From Sinorhizobium fredii (GTDB lineage: Bacteria; Pseudomonadota; Alphaproteobacteria; Rhizobiales; Rhizobiaceae), in NCBI RefSeq assembly GCF_002944405.1, contig NZ_CP024307.1:640501-704500 (forward strand): a stretch of 64,000 bases of DNA, written 5' to 3'. The translations under genes and the position numbers were made by a program. Under the pieces are notes generated by a model. It saw only the letters and a list, made by a program, of their open reading frames with translations, was not told the origin of the DNA and did no database searches. The number at the start of each line of letters is the position of its first letter. Position 1 is the stretch's first letter. Of the stretch, positions 8,032 through 19,600 are shown piece after piece.

Positions 8032-8746
8032 GGACGCGAGCCTTCAAAGTTAATCGCTTGTGGAGTTAACCCGTTGGCGCCGACCGTGCGACAAGCGCTG
8101 GGAACCCTTGAGGGTCCAAGCGCGTGATGCGTGCGACCACATGCGACGCCCGTCCACCCGGACGCGAAGACCAGCTTCGGCTGTCGAACCGTCCTGATGG
8201 GCGAATATCGGGTTGAGGGACATGGCTCGCGTGAGCCCTAGCGTTCGGAAAGCTTCATGCAGACAGGACGAGCGCGTCCTATTTCCTACGCCAATGAATG
8301 AAACTTTTCCCTTGGCGGGATCGGTTTCGTCATCTTCGCCGCAGCCTCATCCGGCGGTTGCTGACTGCGGTACTCGGTTACTACGACTAGCTACGAAAGT
8401 TAAAGTTTTAGTTAACGGGCCAGGTCAAACAAAGATCGCAACGCTCGACCGAACGCCCCCGGCTGCAGACGCGACGATTCGGGTGCAGACGCACGTCCCA
8501 AGCGACGCTACACAGCGAAGCGGCCGTTCGCAATATTCAGCGAAACCTAAAATGACCTGGAGGGTCGATCCGGTCGTGGGCGCTCACGTGCCAAGCCGAG
8601 GAACCGGGCAGATGTTGGAGCAAACCCGCCCCCGCGAGTCGCAAGGAGGCGCAAGCCCAAGGCAAGCTAGTCGGGTTAATGGCCTAAAACAGCATTCGCA
8701 GATGTTCTCAGAGTCGGCCGCCAACTCGCCTGTCAGTGGGATTTCC
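8032..8746. other. Long divergent intergenic region between repeat gene A and the GT41 gene
   Basis: About 715 bases separate the two divergent starts. The frame of the GT41 gene stays open through most of it, but the composition there is not gene-like and no ribosome site precedes the earlier Met codons. The stretch 8371-8434 is locally AT-rich (AAAGTTAAAGTTTTAGTTAA) and is the best place for a promoter. I see no clear hairpin, RNA gene or named operator. The region probably holds the promoters for both arms of the island. Confidence 0.5.
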
Positions 8747-10801
8747 ATGACCATCTACACTCATCTTGCCTCGGATCCTGCTTCGCCGCTTGCTGGCTTC
8801 CTGGAAAGGGCGCGGCAGCAGCGGCTCCCGCTCACGGAATTGTTTCAGTTTGCAGAAAGCTTCAATGCCGCCGGGCAGAGAACACAGGCCGCCGAACTCT
8901 ATAAATCCTGGATCGCCTACAACGATACCAATCCGCTGCTTCACCTCGTTTATTTCAACTACTCCGTCACGCTCAGGCAGCTGGGCGATCTCGCCGGCTC
9001 CATTCATGCGTTGCGCGCTTGCCTGAAGCTCGAACCGCGCTTCGGCCAGGGCCACATCAATCTCGGCCGCGCGCTGGAGGATGCCGGCCTGACGGGACAG
9101 GCGATCCAACAATGGCAGGTCTATTCCGAGGCGACCTCCGAGATCACGCCCGAGCGCGCTGCGCATCGGCTGATGGTTCTCCAGCATATGGGCCGTGTGC
9201 TCGAGAATGCCGGCCTCATGGAAGAGGCGGAAAACACCCTGTTGAAGGCGATCGAGCTCAGACCCGACAAGACGGAGGCCGGTCAGCATTGGACTTCGCT
9301 GCGGCAACGCCAATGCAAATGGCCGACATTGGTGCCCTCGGAGCATGTTTCGCATCGGCAACTGCTCGATGCGCTCTCGCCCTTGACCCTCGCCTGCTAT
9401 GCCGACGATCCGGTCTTCCAGCTCGCCAAGGCCTATCGCTACTGCAAGTCGCTTGTCGGCCGCCCCGATTTGAGCGGCTTCCCGAAGCCTCAGCCTCGGC
9501 ACAAATCCGGCACCGGGCAGACATTGCGCGTCGGCTATGTGTCCTCGGACCTGCGCGATCACGCGGTCGGCTTCGCGCTCAGCGAAGTCTTCGAGACGCA
9601 CGACAAGGATAGCGTCGAGATCTATGCCTATTACTGCGGCGAAGCACGGACGGGCGACGCAACGCAGACGCGGATGATGGACGCCATCGACTGCTGGCGC
9701 GACATTTCCGCAGTCAGCGACAGCGACGCTGCAAAGCAGATCGTCGCCGACGAAATCGACATCCTCGTCGACGTCAACGGCTACACGAAGCATGCCCGCA
9801 CCAGGATCTTCGCGTATCGGCCGGCCCCGGTGATCGTCAGCTTCTGCGGTTACCCAGGCACCATGGGCAGCCCCTTCCACCAATATGTCATTGCCGACGA
9901 GCAGATCATCCCGCCCGAAAACGAGATCTACTATTCGGAAAAGGTGCTGAGGATCCCGTGCAACCAGCCCGTCGACCGCAAGCGGCAGATCGCGCCGCGG
10001 CCGAGCCGGGCGGAAGCGGGGCTGCCCGAGGATGCGTTCATCTTCGCCTGCTTCAACGGCATGCAGAAGATCACCGCCGCCTGCTTCGACCGCTGGATGG
10101 CGATCCTTGCCGCGACCCCCGGCAGCTACCTCTGGCTGCTCGGTGGCGGCGACGATGTCGATCAGCGCCTCAAGCAAGCGGCCGAGCAGCGCGGCGTGTC
10201 CTCCGAGCGGCTGATCTTCGCTTCGAAGGCTCCCAATCCCAAGCATCTGGCCCGCATCGAATTGGCCGATCTCTTCCTCGACACCTTCCCCTACGGGGCG
10301 CATTCCACCGCGGGCGACGCGCTGACCATGGGATTGCCGGTGCTGACATTCCCCGGGAACGGCTTCGCATCGCGGTTCTGCTCGAGCATCGTTGCCGCGG
10401 CCGGCGTCCCGGAGCTCATCTGCGACGGACCCGACGACTTCGTCCAGAAGGCGATCGCCTTTGCGCGGGACCGTCAGGGCCTCGCCACGGTCCGCCAGGC
10501 GCTGGAGAGCCGGCGCGACGCCAGCGTATTGCGCGACATCCCGGCGCTGGTCCGGCGCCTCGAGGAACTGTTCTGGCAGATGCAGGGCGAGTGCGAGCGC
10601 GGCGAAACGCCTGTGCCCGATCTCGGCAATCTCGACATCTACTACGAGGTCGGAGCGGAGATCATGAAGGAGAACGTGGAGTTCGTCGACAGTGCCGCCT
10701 ATCGGCAGCGTTATGTCGAGAAACTGGCCGAGTGGCACGCCTTTGCGCCGATCCCGTTCGACTCCCGCCTGTGGACAGCGTCGGCGGCCGGCGCGCGCTG
10801 A
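8747..10801 (+). CDS. TPR-containing GT41 (SPINDLY/OGT-like) O-linked glycosyltransferase
   Basis: A 684-residue protein. Residues about 30-175 form TPR-like helices, for example AAELYKSWIAYN and GHINLGRALEDAG. Residues about 255-620 form a Glyco_transf_41 catalytic domain. Visible landmarks are RVGYVSSDLRDH, with His272 at the place of the OGT catalytic-domain His, DVNGYTKHAR, RPAPVIVSFCGYPGTMG, FNGMQKI with Lys441 at the UDP-binding Lys position, and ADLFLDTFPYGAHSTAGDAL (about 508-526). Family members move GlcNAc, glucose or another sugar from a nucleotide donor to Ser/Thr or Asn of proteins in the cytosol; the donor here is not known. I chose the ATG at 8747 because homology begins there; the frame is open further upstream. 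It leads an apparent operon with the next two genes and diverges from repeat protein A, so the Ser/Thr-rich repeats are the natural acceptor candidates. Confidence 0.88.
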   Translation: MTIYTHLASDPASPLAGFLERARQQRLPLTELFQFAESFNAAGQRTQAAELYKSWIAYNDTNPLLHLVYFNYSVTLRQLGDLAGSIHALRACLKLEPRFGQGHINLGRALEDAGLTGQAIQQWQVYSEATSEITPERAAHRLMVLQHMGRVLENAGLMEEAENTLLKAIELRPDKTEAGQHWTSLRQRQCKWPTLVPSEHVSHRQLLDALSPLTLACYADDPVFQLAKAYRYCKSLVGRPDLSGFPKPQPRHKSGTGQTLRVGYVSSDLRDHAVGFALSEVFETHDKDSVEIYAYYCGEARTGDATQTRMMDAIDCWRDISAVSDSDAAKQIVADEIDILVDVNGYTKHARTRIFAYRPAPVIVSFCGYPGTMGSPFHQYVIADEQIIPPENEIYYSEKVLRIPCNQPVDRKRQIAPRPSRAEAGLPEDAFIFACFNGMQKITAACFDRWMAILAATPGSYLWLLGGGDDVDQRLKQAAEQRGVSSERLIFASKAPNPKHLARIELADLFLDTFPYGAHSTAGDALTMGLPVLTFPGNGFASRFCSSIVAAAGVPELICDGPDDFVQKAIAFARDRQGLATVRQALESRRDASVLRDIPALVRRLEELFWQMQGECERGETPVPDLGNLDIYYEVGAEIMKENVEFVDSAAYRQRYVEKLAEWHAFAPIPFDSRLWTASAAGAR

Positions 10802-10831
10802 GCGGCACCAATTCCAGACAGTGAGGATGAT

Positions 10832-12085
10832 ATGGCTCCGGTTATACTTGTCACATTCGCAGGCCGACAGAAAAGGATGGAAATCCTCACCCGGTACATC
10901 CATTCCGCTTTGGATGCCGGGATCATAGACGAGTGGCATGTCTGGGATTTCACCCGCTCGCAGCAGGATCATGAGTGGGTCACGCGCGAATTCGGGCCCG
11001 TCCGCTACATGGGCTCCGCCGCCCCCTACCAGTCCAACGGATCGGTAGCGCTCAACCAGCCGCTGCGCCTCCGCGCGACGATCACCAACGACCTTCACAT
11101 TGCCATCGTTCCGAATGCCAGCGGCGAAGACTATTTTGAACTGGTCGTCGGCGGCTGGAGCAATTCGCACTCGGTCCTGCGGAAACTGCCGCTGGGCCAG
11201 CTCAGGAGTTTCGACCGCAACGATGTACCGGCGTTGTGGAGCAGGCCCACGCCGGGCATCCTGTCGCCAGGCACCGCCAACCAGATCGTCCTCAACGTCG
11301 ATGCGGACGGCGTTCCGTCGCTCCATGTCAACAATGTCGCGATCGGCCGCTGGACCGAGCTCGATCTGTCGGCCGGCGCGTCCATACTGGTCAGAGGCGG
11401 CTGGGGCGCAGATCTGGAGCTCGGCAACGTCCGCTCACGCATCCATCGTTTCGTCGGCAATCCGAACGAGCAGATGCCCTACTGGCAGGCCTATGACTAC
11501 TACGCCAAGCGGCTGAAGACCTTTTCCGATTCGATATTCCTGAAATGCGATGACGACATCGTCTACATGGATCTCGCAAAGCTCAGCGACTTCATCGAAT
11601 TCCGGCGAACGAATCCGAAATATGTCGTCGTGTCTGCCAATGTGGTGAACAACGGCGTCTGCGCGCACTGGCAGCAGGTAGCGGGCTCCATTCCGGCAGG
11701 GGTTGGCCACTTCGAACGGCCGCCGGGCGGGTTCGGAGGAAGCCTCTGGCAGAGCGCCGAACGGGCCAACGAGCTGCACGACTATTTCCTGCAGACCAAC
11801 AGCAAGCACCTGCCTTTGCCCAGCAAGGTAGTCGAATGGACCGAACGCCAATCGATCAACTTCATCGCCTGGCTAGGCAAGGACCTCGTGCACATGGCCC
11901 TGCCGAAGGGAGACGACGAGCGCGCGCTCACCGTCGACCTGCCGATGCTGCTCGAGCGGCCGACGGCGATCTATTCGGATTTCACCGTCAGCCATTTGAG
12001 CTTCGGCCCCCAGGAGCAGGGCCTGGCGCTCGACCGCCTGATCGATGCCTATGACGAGTTGATGCGCAGCGCGCTCGCCGCGTAG
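10832..12085 (+). CDS. DxD glycosyltransferase-like protein with inserted FAOMT-like (PF12248-type) domain
   Basis: A 417-residue protein. The N-terminus (APVILVTFAGRQKRMEILTRYI) and the segment IFLKCDDDIVYMDLAKL, with Asp240-242, look like a GT-A glycosyltransferase: a first beta strand followed by a metal/nucleotide-sugar DxD. Between them, residues about 80-200 (DLHIAIVP, FELVVGGWSNSHSVLRKL, VNVRGGWG-like turns) resemble the beta-sandwich domain called farnesoic acid O-methyl transferase, which is better seen as a carbohydrate-binding-like module. So a transferase fold seems split by a binding domain. Donor and acceptor are unknown. It lies 30 bases after the GT41 gene and 40 before glf, in the same direction, which points to one glycan pathway; it may use UDP-galactofuranose made by Glf. 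The domain call is by eye and needs a profile search. Confidence 0.65.
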   Translation: MAPVILVTFAGRQKRMEILTRYIHSALDAGIIDEWHVWDFTRSQQDHEWVTREFGPVRYMGSAAPYQSNGSVALNQPLRLRATITNDLHIAIVPNASGEDYFELVVGGWSNSHSVLRKLPLGQLRSFDRNDVPALWSRPTPGILSPGTANQIVLNVDADGVPSLHVNNVAIGRWTELDLSAGASILVRGGWGADLELGNVRSRIHRFVGNPNEQMPYWQAYDYYAKRLKTFSDSIFLKCDDDIVYMDLAKLSDFIEFRRTNPKYVVVSANVVNNGVCAHWQQVAGSIPAGVGHFERPPGGFGGSLWQSAERANELHDYFLQTNSKHLPLPSKVVEWTERQSINFIAWLGKDLVHMALPKGDDERALTVDLPMLLERPTAIYSDFTVSHLSFGPQEQGLALDRLIDAYDELMRSALAA

Positions 12086-12098
12086 CACCTTCGACTAA

Positions 12099-13283
<1,185 letters not shown>

Positions 13284-13681
13284 TCGGCGGTGGTGGGGCG
13301 ATTGTTGTACTGGCGAAAGTGCGATTGCAGGCACTCCGATCGGCAGACGGCTGAATCTCACGATGTCCATGCGTCGCCGCCCGATCCATTCCGGCGCAAC
13401 GAAGGCGTGATCGTGCTGCAGGTCAGACAGACACAAGGTTGCTGACTATGATCGGGGCAACCTGATCCCAATTGCAGCCATGAGATCGCCCATGCCGGCA
13501 GCCGGCAGTATCCCTCCCACAGCCAGCGCGGACCGCCGTCGAGCCTCCTGACGATCCGATCTCGATGGTCGCCGGAGAGGCGATGCCGGCCGTTGCTGCA
13601 AGGCCAGACTGCGGCAAGGACGGCTCTTTCGGGACGGTCGACGGCACACAGAGACTATTTAGAACCCAAGGGTTTTCACGC
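13284..13681. other. Intergenic region between glf and repeat gene B
   Basis: About 400 bases with no convincing gene. The frame of repeat gene B is open from 13565, but that part lacks the repeat pattern and a ribosome site. AAGGGT sits at the right distance before the ATG at 13682. No terminator hairpin with a T-run is visible, so repeat gene B could be read partly from the glf operon and partly from its own promoter. Confidence 0.45.
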
Positions 13682-16600
13682 ATGACCTCCATCGTTTCGT
13701 CCCTGAGCCCCAGCCTGATCAAATCCTATTCGACGGCGGCCGTCGCCGCCTGGACGACGGAGGATGTGGCCTCGCTGACGACGAAGCAGATCAGCGCTCT
13801 GTCTTCGGCGCAGATCGCGGCGCTGGACACGGAGGATGTCGATGTTCTCAGCTCCCGGCAGCTGAGCGCCATCTCTCCAAGCGCCATCGTGGGTTTGACG
13901 CTCGAGCAACTCGCTGTTCTCGATCAATCCGACATCGAAAGCTTCGGCACGAGCCAGGTTGCGGCCCTCACCACGACGCAGCTCGACGGTCTGTCGACGG
14001 AGCAGGCGGAGGCCTTGAGCTCGACCCAGGTCGGAGCGCTGAGCGCGCTGCAGCTCTCGGTTCTGAGCGAGGAAGATCTGGCGACCTTCTCGACCGCGGA
14101 CATGGCGGCCATCGGTATCAAAGCCATAACCGGCCTTCCGACCGACGTCATCGCATCGCTTTCCACCGATCAGATTGCCGCCTTGAGCACGCGTGCGGTC
14201 GCCGCTCTGACGACCGCGCAGATCGCCGCCCTCTCCACAGATCAGATCGCCGCCTTGACCACGGCCCAGGTGGGGGCTCTGAAGGCTTCGCAGATCGACG
14301 CTTTGGGCACCGACGATATTGCCGCGCTTTCCACCGATCAGATCGCGGCGCTGAGCGCTTCGGCAATCTCGGGGCTTTCCACTAGCCAGATCGCTGTCCT
14401 ATCGACCGACCAGGTCGAGGCACTGACCGTCTCACAGGTGAAGGCACTGACAGCCCCGCAGCTCGGATCGCTGGAGACGGACGCCATAGCGACATTCTCG
14501 ACCGCCGAAATCGCGGCGATCAACAAGGCCGTATGGGGCCTGACCACGGACGCCATTGCTGCGCTCTCCACCGCCCAGGTTGCCGCCTTGAACGCGACCG
14601 CGGTCGCAAGCCTGACGACCGCGCAGGTGGCCGCCCTGTCGACCGACCAGGCCGAGGCGATGTCCGCCCTGCAGGTGAAGGCGCTCAATTCGAGACAGCT
14701 TGCGGCGCTCGGCACGGACGGCTTCGCGACATTCTCGACTGCCGAAATCGCGGCGATCTCCAACCTCGCCATCAAGGGCGTGGGCACGGAAGCGATCGCC
14801 GCCCTTTCGACCGCTCAGGTCGCGGCGCTGAGCACGAGTGCGATCTCGGGCCTGACGACCGCACAGAGCGACGCCTTGACCTCCGACCAGCTCGCGGTGC
14901 TTTCGGCAGCACAGCTGAGGACATTGAGTTCGGCGCAGGTCGCCGCCCTCGGCACGGACAACCTCGAGGCTCTGTCGACGGACCAGGTGGCGGCGCTCAG
15001 CACCAAGGGCGTCATGGGCCTGACGACCGATATGATCGCCGCCCTGACGACCGGCCAGCTCGAAGCGCTGTCGGTGACGCAGGTGAAGGCGCTGAACGCC
15101 AAGCAGATTGCGGCGCTCGGCGCGGAGGGGGTTGCCACATTCTCGACCGGCGACATCGCGGCGATCAGCAACAAAGCCATTTTAGGTTTGGACGCCGATG
15201 TCATCGCGTCCCTCTCCACCGATCAGATCGCCGCGCTCAGCACGAGTACGGTCGCCAGCCTGACGAGCGCTCAGATCGCCGCCCTGTCGACCGAGCAGGC
15301 GGAGGCTTTTTCCGTATCCCAGGTGAAAGCGCTGAGCTCGGTGCAGCTTGCTGCACTCGGGGAAGACGGCATAGCCATGTTCTCGACCGCCGAAATCGCG
15401 GCGATCACCAGCAAAGGCATGCCAGGCGTCAGCGCGGTCGCCATTGCAGCGCTTTCCACCGCTCAGATAGCGGCGCTCAGCACGACTGCGGTCGCCAGCC
15501 TGACGACCGCTCAGATCGCCGCCCTGTCGACCGACCAGGCCGCGGCCTTTTCCACCGCGCAGCTCAAAGCTTTGAGCTCGACCCAGATTGCCGCCTTAAG
15601 CACCGACAATGTCGCGGCTTTGACCACGATGCAGGTTGCCGCGCTCGGCACGAAAGCCGTCGCCGGCCTTTCCGCCGGCCAGATAGAAGCCCTGTCCTCA
15701 GATCAGGTTGCGGCTCTCTCCTCTGCGCAGGTTGCCGCCCTCGGCTCCGACCAGCTCGCGGCCCTCAGTGCGGAGGACATAGGGGCATTCTCGACCGCCG
15801 ATATCGCCGCGATCAGCTCGAGCGCCGTTGCGGGGCTGACGGAAGATCTCATCGGAGCCCTCACCACGAACCAGGTCATGGCGCTGAGCACGAAGGGGAT
15901 CGCTCGCCTCAGCACCGATCAGATCGACGCCCTCTCCAGCGGTCAGATCGCCGCCCTTTCCACCACACAGGTAGCCGTTCTGAGCTCCACCCAACTCTCT
16001 GCCCTGGAGCCAGAGGATATCGCAAGCTTCTCGACCGCCGATATCGCTTCGATCGGCTCCAAGGCCATATCCGGCCTGTCGGGGGATGTTGTGGCCGCCC
16101 TGTCCTCCACGCAGATTGCCGCGCTGAGCACGGCAGCGATTGCGGGTTTGAGCACGGACCAGATGGCGACGCTGAGCTCCGACCAGGTCGCTGCCTTGAG
16201 TACCAAACAGGTTGCGGCGCTGAAATCGACGCAGGTCGCCGCCCTGAGCACGGAGACCGTCGCTGCCTTGTCCTCAGACCTGATCGCCGCGCTCAGCACT
16301 GCCGGCATCAACGAGCTGACAACCGACCAGGTCGAGGCCCTTTCGACGGACCAGATCGTGGCGCTGAGCACCAAGCAGGTTGCCGCGCTGAGCTCGGCGC
16401 AAATCGCCGCGCTGGACACCAGCGATATTGCGACGTTCTCGACCGACCAGATCGCGGCGTTGAGCACGGCCGCGATCACCGGGCTGAGCACCAAGCAGAT
16501 CGATGCCCTGAGCACCGACCAGATGGAAGCCCTGACCGCGGCACAGGTCGGCGCGCTGAGCTCGTCGCAGCTGGGGGCGCTCGGAACGGAAGACATAGCG

Positions 16601-19600
16601 GTGTTCTCGACCAAGGACATCGCGGCGATCAGCGCAAGTGCGATGGCCGGACTGTCCACGGCCGTCGTGGCCGCCCTTTCCACCGACGAGATCGCTCTGC
16701 TGAGCACCGCCGGCATTGCCGGCCTCAGCGGCACGCAGCTGAACGTGCTCAGCACCGATCAGCTCGCCGCCTTGAGCACCAAGCAGGTCGCCGCGCTCGG
16801 TTCGGCACAGGTCGCCGCCTTGGGCACGAGCGACCTTGCGGCTCTCTCGACCGATCAGATCGCCGCCCTGAGCACGGCGGCGATCACCGGGCTGACCACA
16901 AAGCAGCTCATTGCCTTGAGCACCGGTCAAGTGGAAGCCCTGTCGTCGACACAGGTGGGCGCTTTGAGCGCGACGCAGATCGAAGTGCTGGCGGCGGAAG
17001 ATATTGCGGTCTTTTCGACCAAGGACATCGCGGCAATCAGTTCCGATGCCGTGTCCAGCCTCTCCACGACCGCCGTCGCGGCGCTTTCCACCGCTCAGGT
17101 CGCCGCTCTGAGCACGGCTGGCATTGCCGGCCTGAGCAGTGCACAGGTCTACGCGCTCGGCACCGATCAGCTCGCCGCCCTGAGCACCAAGCAGATTGCC
17201 GCCTTGAGTTCGGCGCACGTCACCGCTTTGGGCACCAGCGATATCCAGATGCTTTCGACCGATCAGATCGAAGCCTTGAATACCGCTGCCGTTGCCGGAC
17301 TGACCACCAAGCAGCTCGCCGCCTTGAGCACCGATCAGGTGGAGGCGCTGACCGCGTCCCAGGTTGGCGCCCTGAGCTCGACGCAGCTTGCCGCCCTCGG
17401 CACGGAGGACGTGGCGGTCTTCTCGGCCAAGGACATGGCGGCCATCGGCTCGAGCGCCATAGCGGGGCTTTCCACGGTTGCCATCGCTTCCCTCTCGACC
17501 GAGCAGATCGCGGCCCTGAGCGCCGCTGCCGTCGCGGGACTGACGACCAAGCAGATGGCTGTCCTGAGTTCCGACCAGATCGGCGCCCTGTCGACCGAGC
17601 AGCTCAGCGGCTTGACGTCCCAGCAAATCGCCGCCCTTGATGCAGACGACATCAAGGCACTCTCCGTCGACGACGTCGCGGCGATTGGCGCCGATCTCAT
17701 TTCCGCTCTGTCGACCGATGTCATCGCTGCCTTCTCCACCGATCAGATCGCCGCCTTGAGTACGGATGCCGTTGCGGCGCTGAGCACAAAGCAGGTCGAT
17801 GCCCTGAGCACCGATCAGCTTGCCGCCCTGACCACGGCCCAGGTCGGAGCGCTCACCTCCAGGCAGGTCGATGCCTTGAGCACGGACGACGTCGCGACGC
17901 TCTCGGCCGACCAGATCGCCGCCCTGAGCGCGGCCGGTGTTGTCGGCCTCAGCACCGCGGACATCGCCATCTTGAGCTCGGGCCAGGTCGATGCCCTGAC
18001 GGCGACCCAGATCGCCGCTCTCGGCTCGAAGCAGATCGCCGCCTTGAGTTCGGAGGACATAGCGGGCTTTTCGACCGCGGAAATTGCGGCGCTCAGTTCG
18101 AGCGCCATAGCCGGCTTGTCCACCGATACGATTGCGGCACTTTCGGCGGAGCAGATCGCCGCCTTCAGCACGGACGGCGTCGCCGGTCTTACCACCGCCC
18201 AGTTCAATGTGTTGAGCACCGAACAGCTCGCGGCGCTTTCGACCGAACAGGTGGCGGCGCTTACCTCCAAGCAGGTTGCGGTGCTCGGCACCGACGACCT
18301 GGCGGCGCTTTCGGCGGACCAGGTTGCCGCGCTCGGCACGGCCGGCATTGCGACCCTTTCCACCGCACAGATCGATGCGTTGAGCGCCGAACAGCTCGAA
18401 GCCCTGACCACCAGCCAGGTGGCGGCGCTGAGTTCGACGCAAATCGCCGCCTTGAGCACCGACGACCTTGCGAACTTCTCCACCGCAGATATCGCGGCGA
18501 TCAGTTCGGACGCCGTCGCGGGGCTGTCCACGGCCACGATCGCGGCGCTCTCGGCGGACCAGATCGCCGCCCTGAGCGCGGCCGGAATTGCCGATCTTTC
18601 CACCGCCCAGATCAGTGCGCTGAGCGCCGACCAGCTCGAGGCCCTGTCGACCGACCAGATCGCGGCGCTCAGCTCCAAGCAGGTGGCGGCGCTCGGCACC
18701 GACGACATAGCGGCGCTTACGACGAAACAGATTGCCGCGCTGAGCACGGCCGGCGTTGCGGCTCTTTCCACGGCGCACATCCAGGCACTGAGCGCCGATC
18801 AGCTCGAGGCTCTGACCACCGCGCAAGTCGCGGTGATGAGTTCGACGCAGATTGCGGCGCTGAGCACGGACGATCTGGAGAATTTTTCGAGCGCGGATAT
18901 CGGCGCGATCGGTTCGAGCGCCGTAGCGGGACTGTCCACCGACACGCTGGCGGCGCTTTCGGCGGACCAGATCGCCGCCTTGAGCGCAGCCGGCGTCGCC
19001 GGTCTTTCCACGGCCCAGATCCAGGCTTTGAGCACCAGCCAGCTCGAGGCGCTTTCGACCGACCAGATCGCCGCGCTCAGCTCCAAACAGATGGCGGTGC
19101 TGGGAACGGACGACATTGCCACTCTCTCCACGGATCAGATTGCCGCCCTGGATACAGCTGCAATTGCCGGCCTTTCCACCGCCCATATCGACGTGCTGAA
19201 TGCCGATCAGCTCGAGGCCATGACCTCCGCCCAGGTCGCGGTGATGAGTTCGACGCAGATCGCCGCACTGAGCACGGACGATCTGGAGACCTTCTCGACG
19301 GACGATATCGCGTCGATCAGTTCGCGTGCGGTGGCGGGACTGTCCACCGACATGATCGCGGCGCTTTCGGAGGATCAGATCGCGGCGCTCGGCACCGGTG
19401 GCATCGCGGGCCTTTCCACGGCCCAGATCAACGCCTTGAACACCGACCAGGTCGAGGCTCTCACCTCGCTCCAGATTGCCGCACTGAGTTCCAAACAGAT
19501 CGCCGTCCTAGGCACGGATGATCTGGAGACCTTCTCGACGGAGGAAATAGCGGCGATCAGTTCTACTGCCGTCTTGGGGCTGTCCACCGACACGATCGCT

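Noticed and set aside
5620..8127. An open frame of more than 800 codons on the plus strand opposite repeat gene A
   Set aside because: It is the antisense shadow of the GC-rich octad repeats; its residues (Gly/Arg/Asp-rich) follow from the complementary codons and it has no ribosome site or family match.
8708..11326. An open frame of about 870 codons on the minus strand opposite the GT41 gene
   Set aside because: The plus strand has clear GT41 motifs and codon use; the minus frame has none and crosses two real genes.
14533..17640. An open frame of about 1035 codons on the plus strand inside repeat gene B
   Set aside because: It is an alternative frame of the repeats, kept open by codon bias. 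The true frame has the octad pattern and matches protein A at both ends.
16274..19186. An open frame of about 970 codons on the minus strand inside repeat gene B
   Set aside because: Antisense shadow of the repeats; composition is an artefact of complementary codons.
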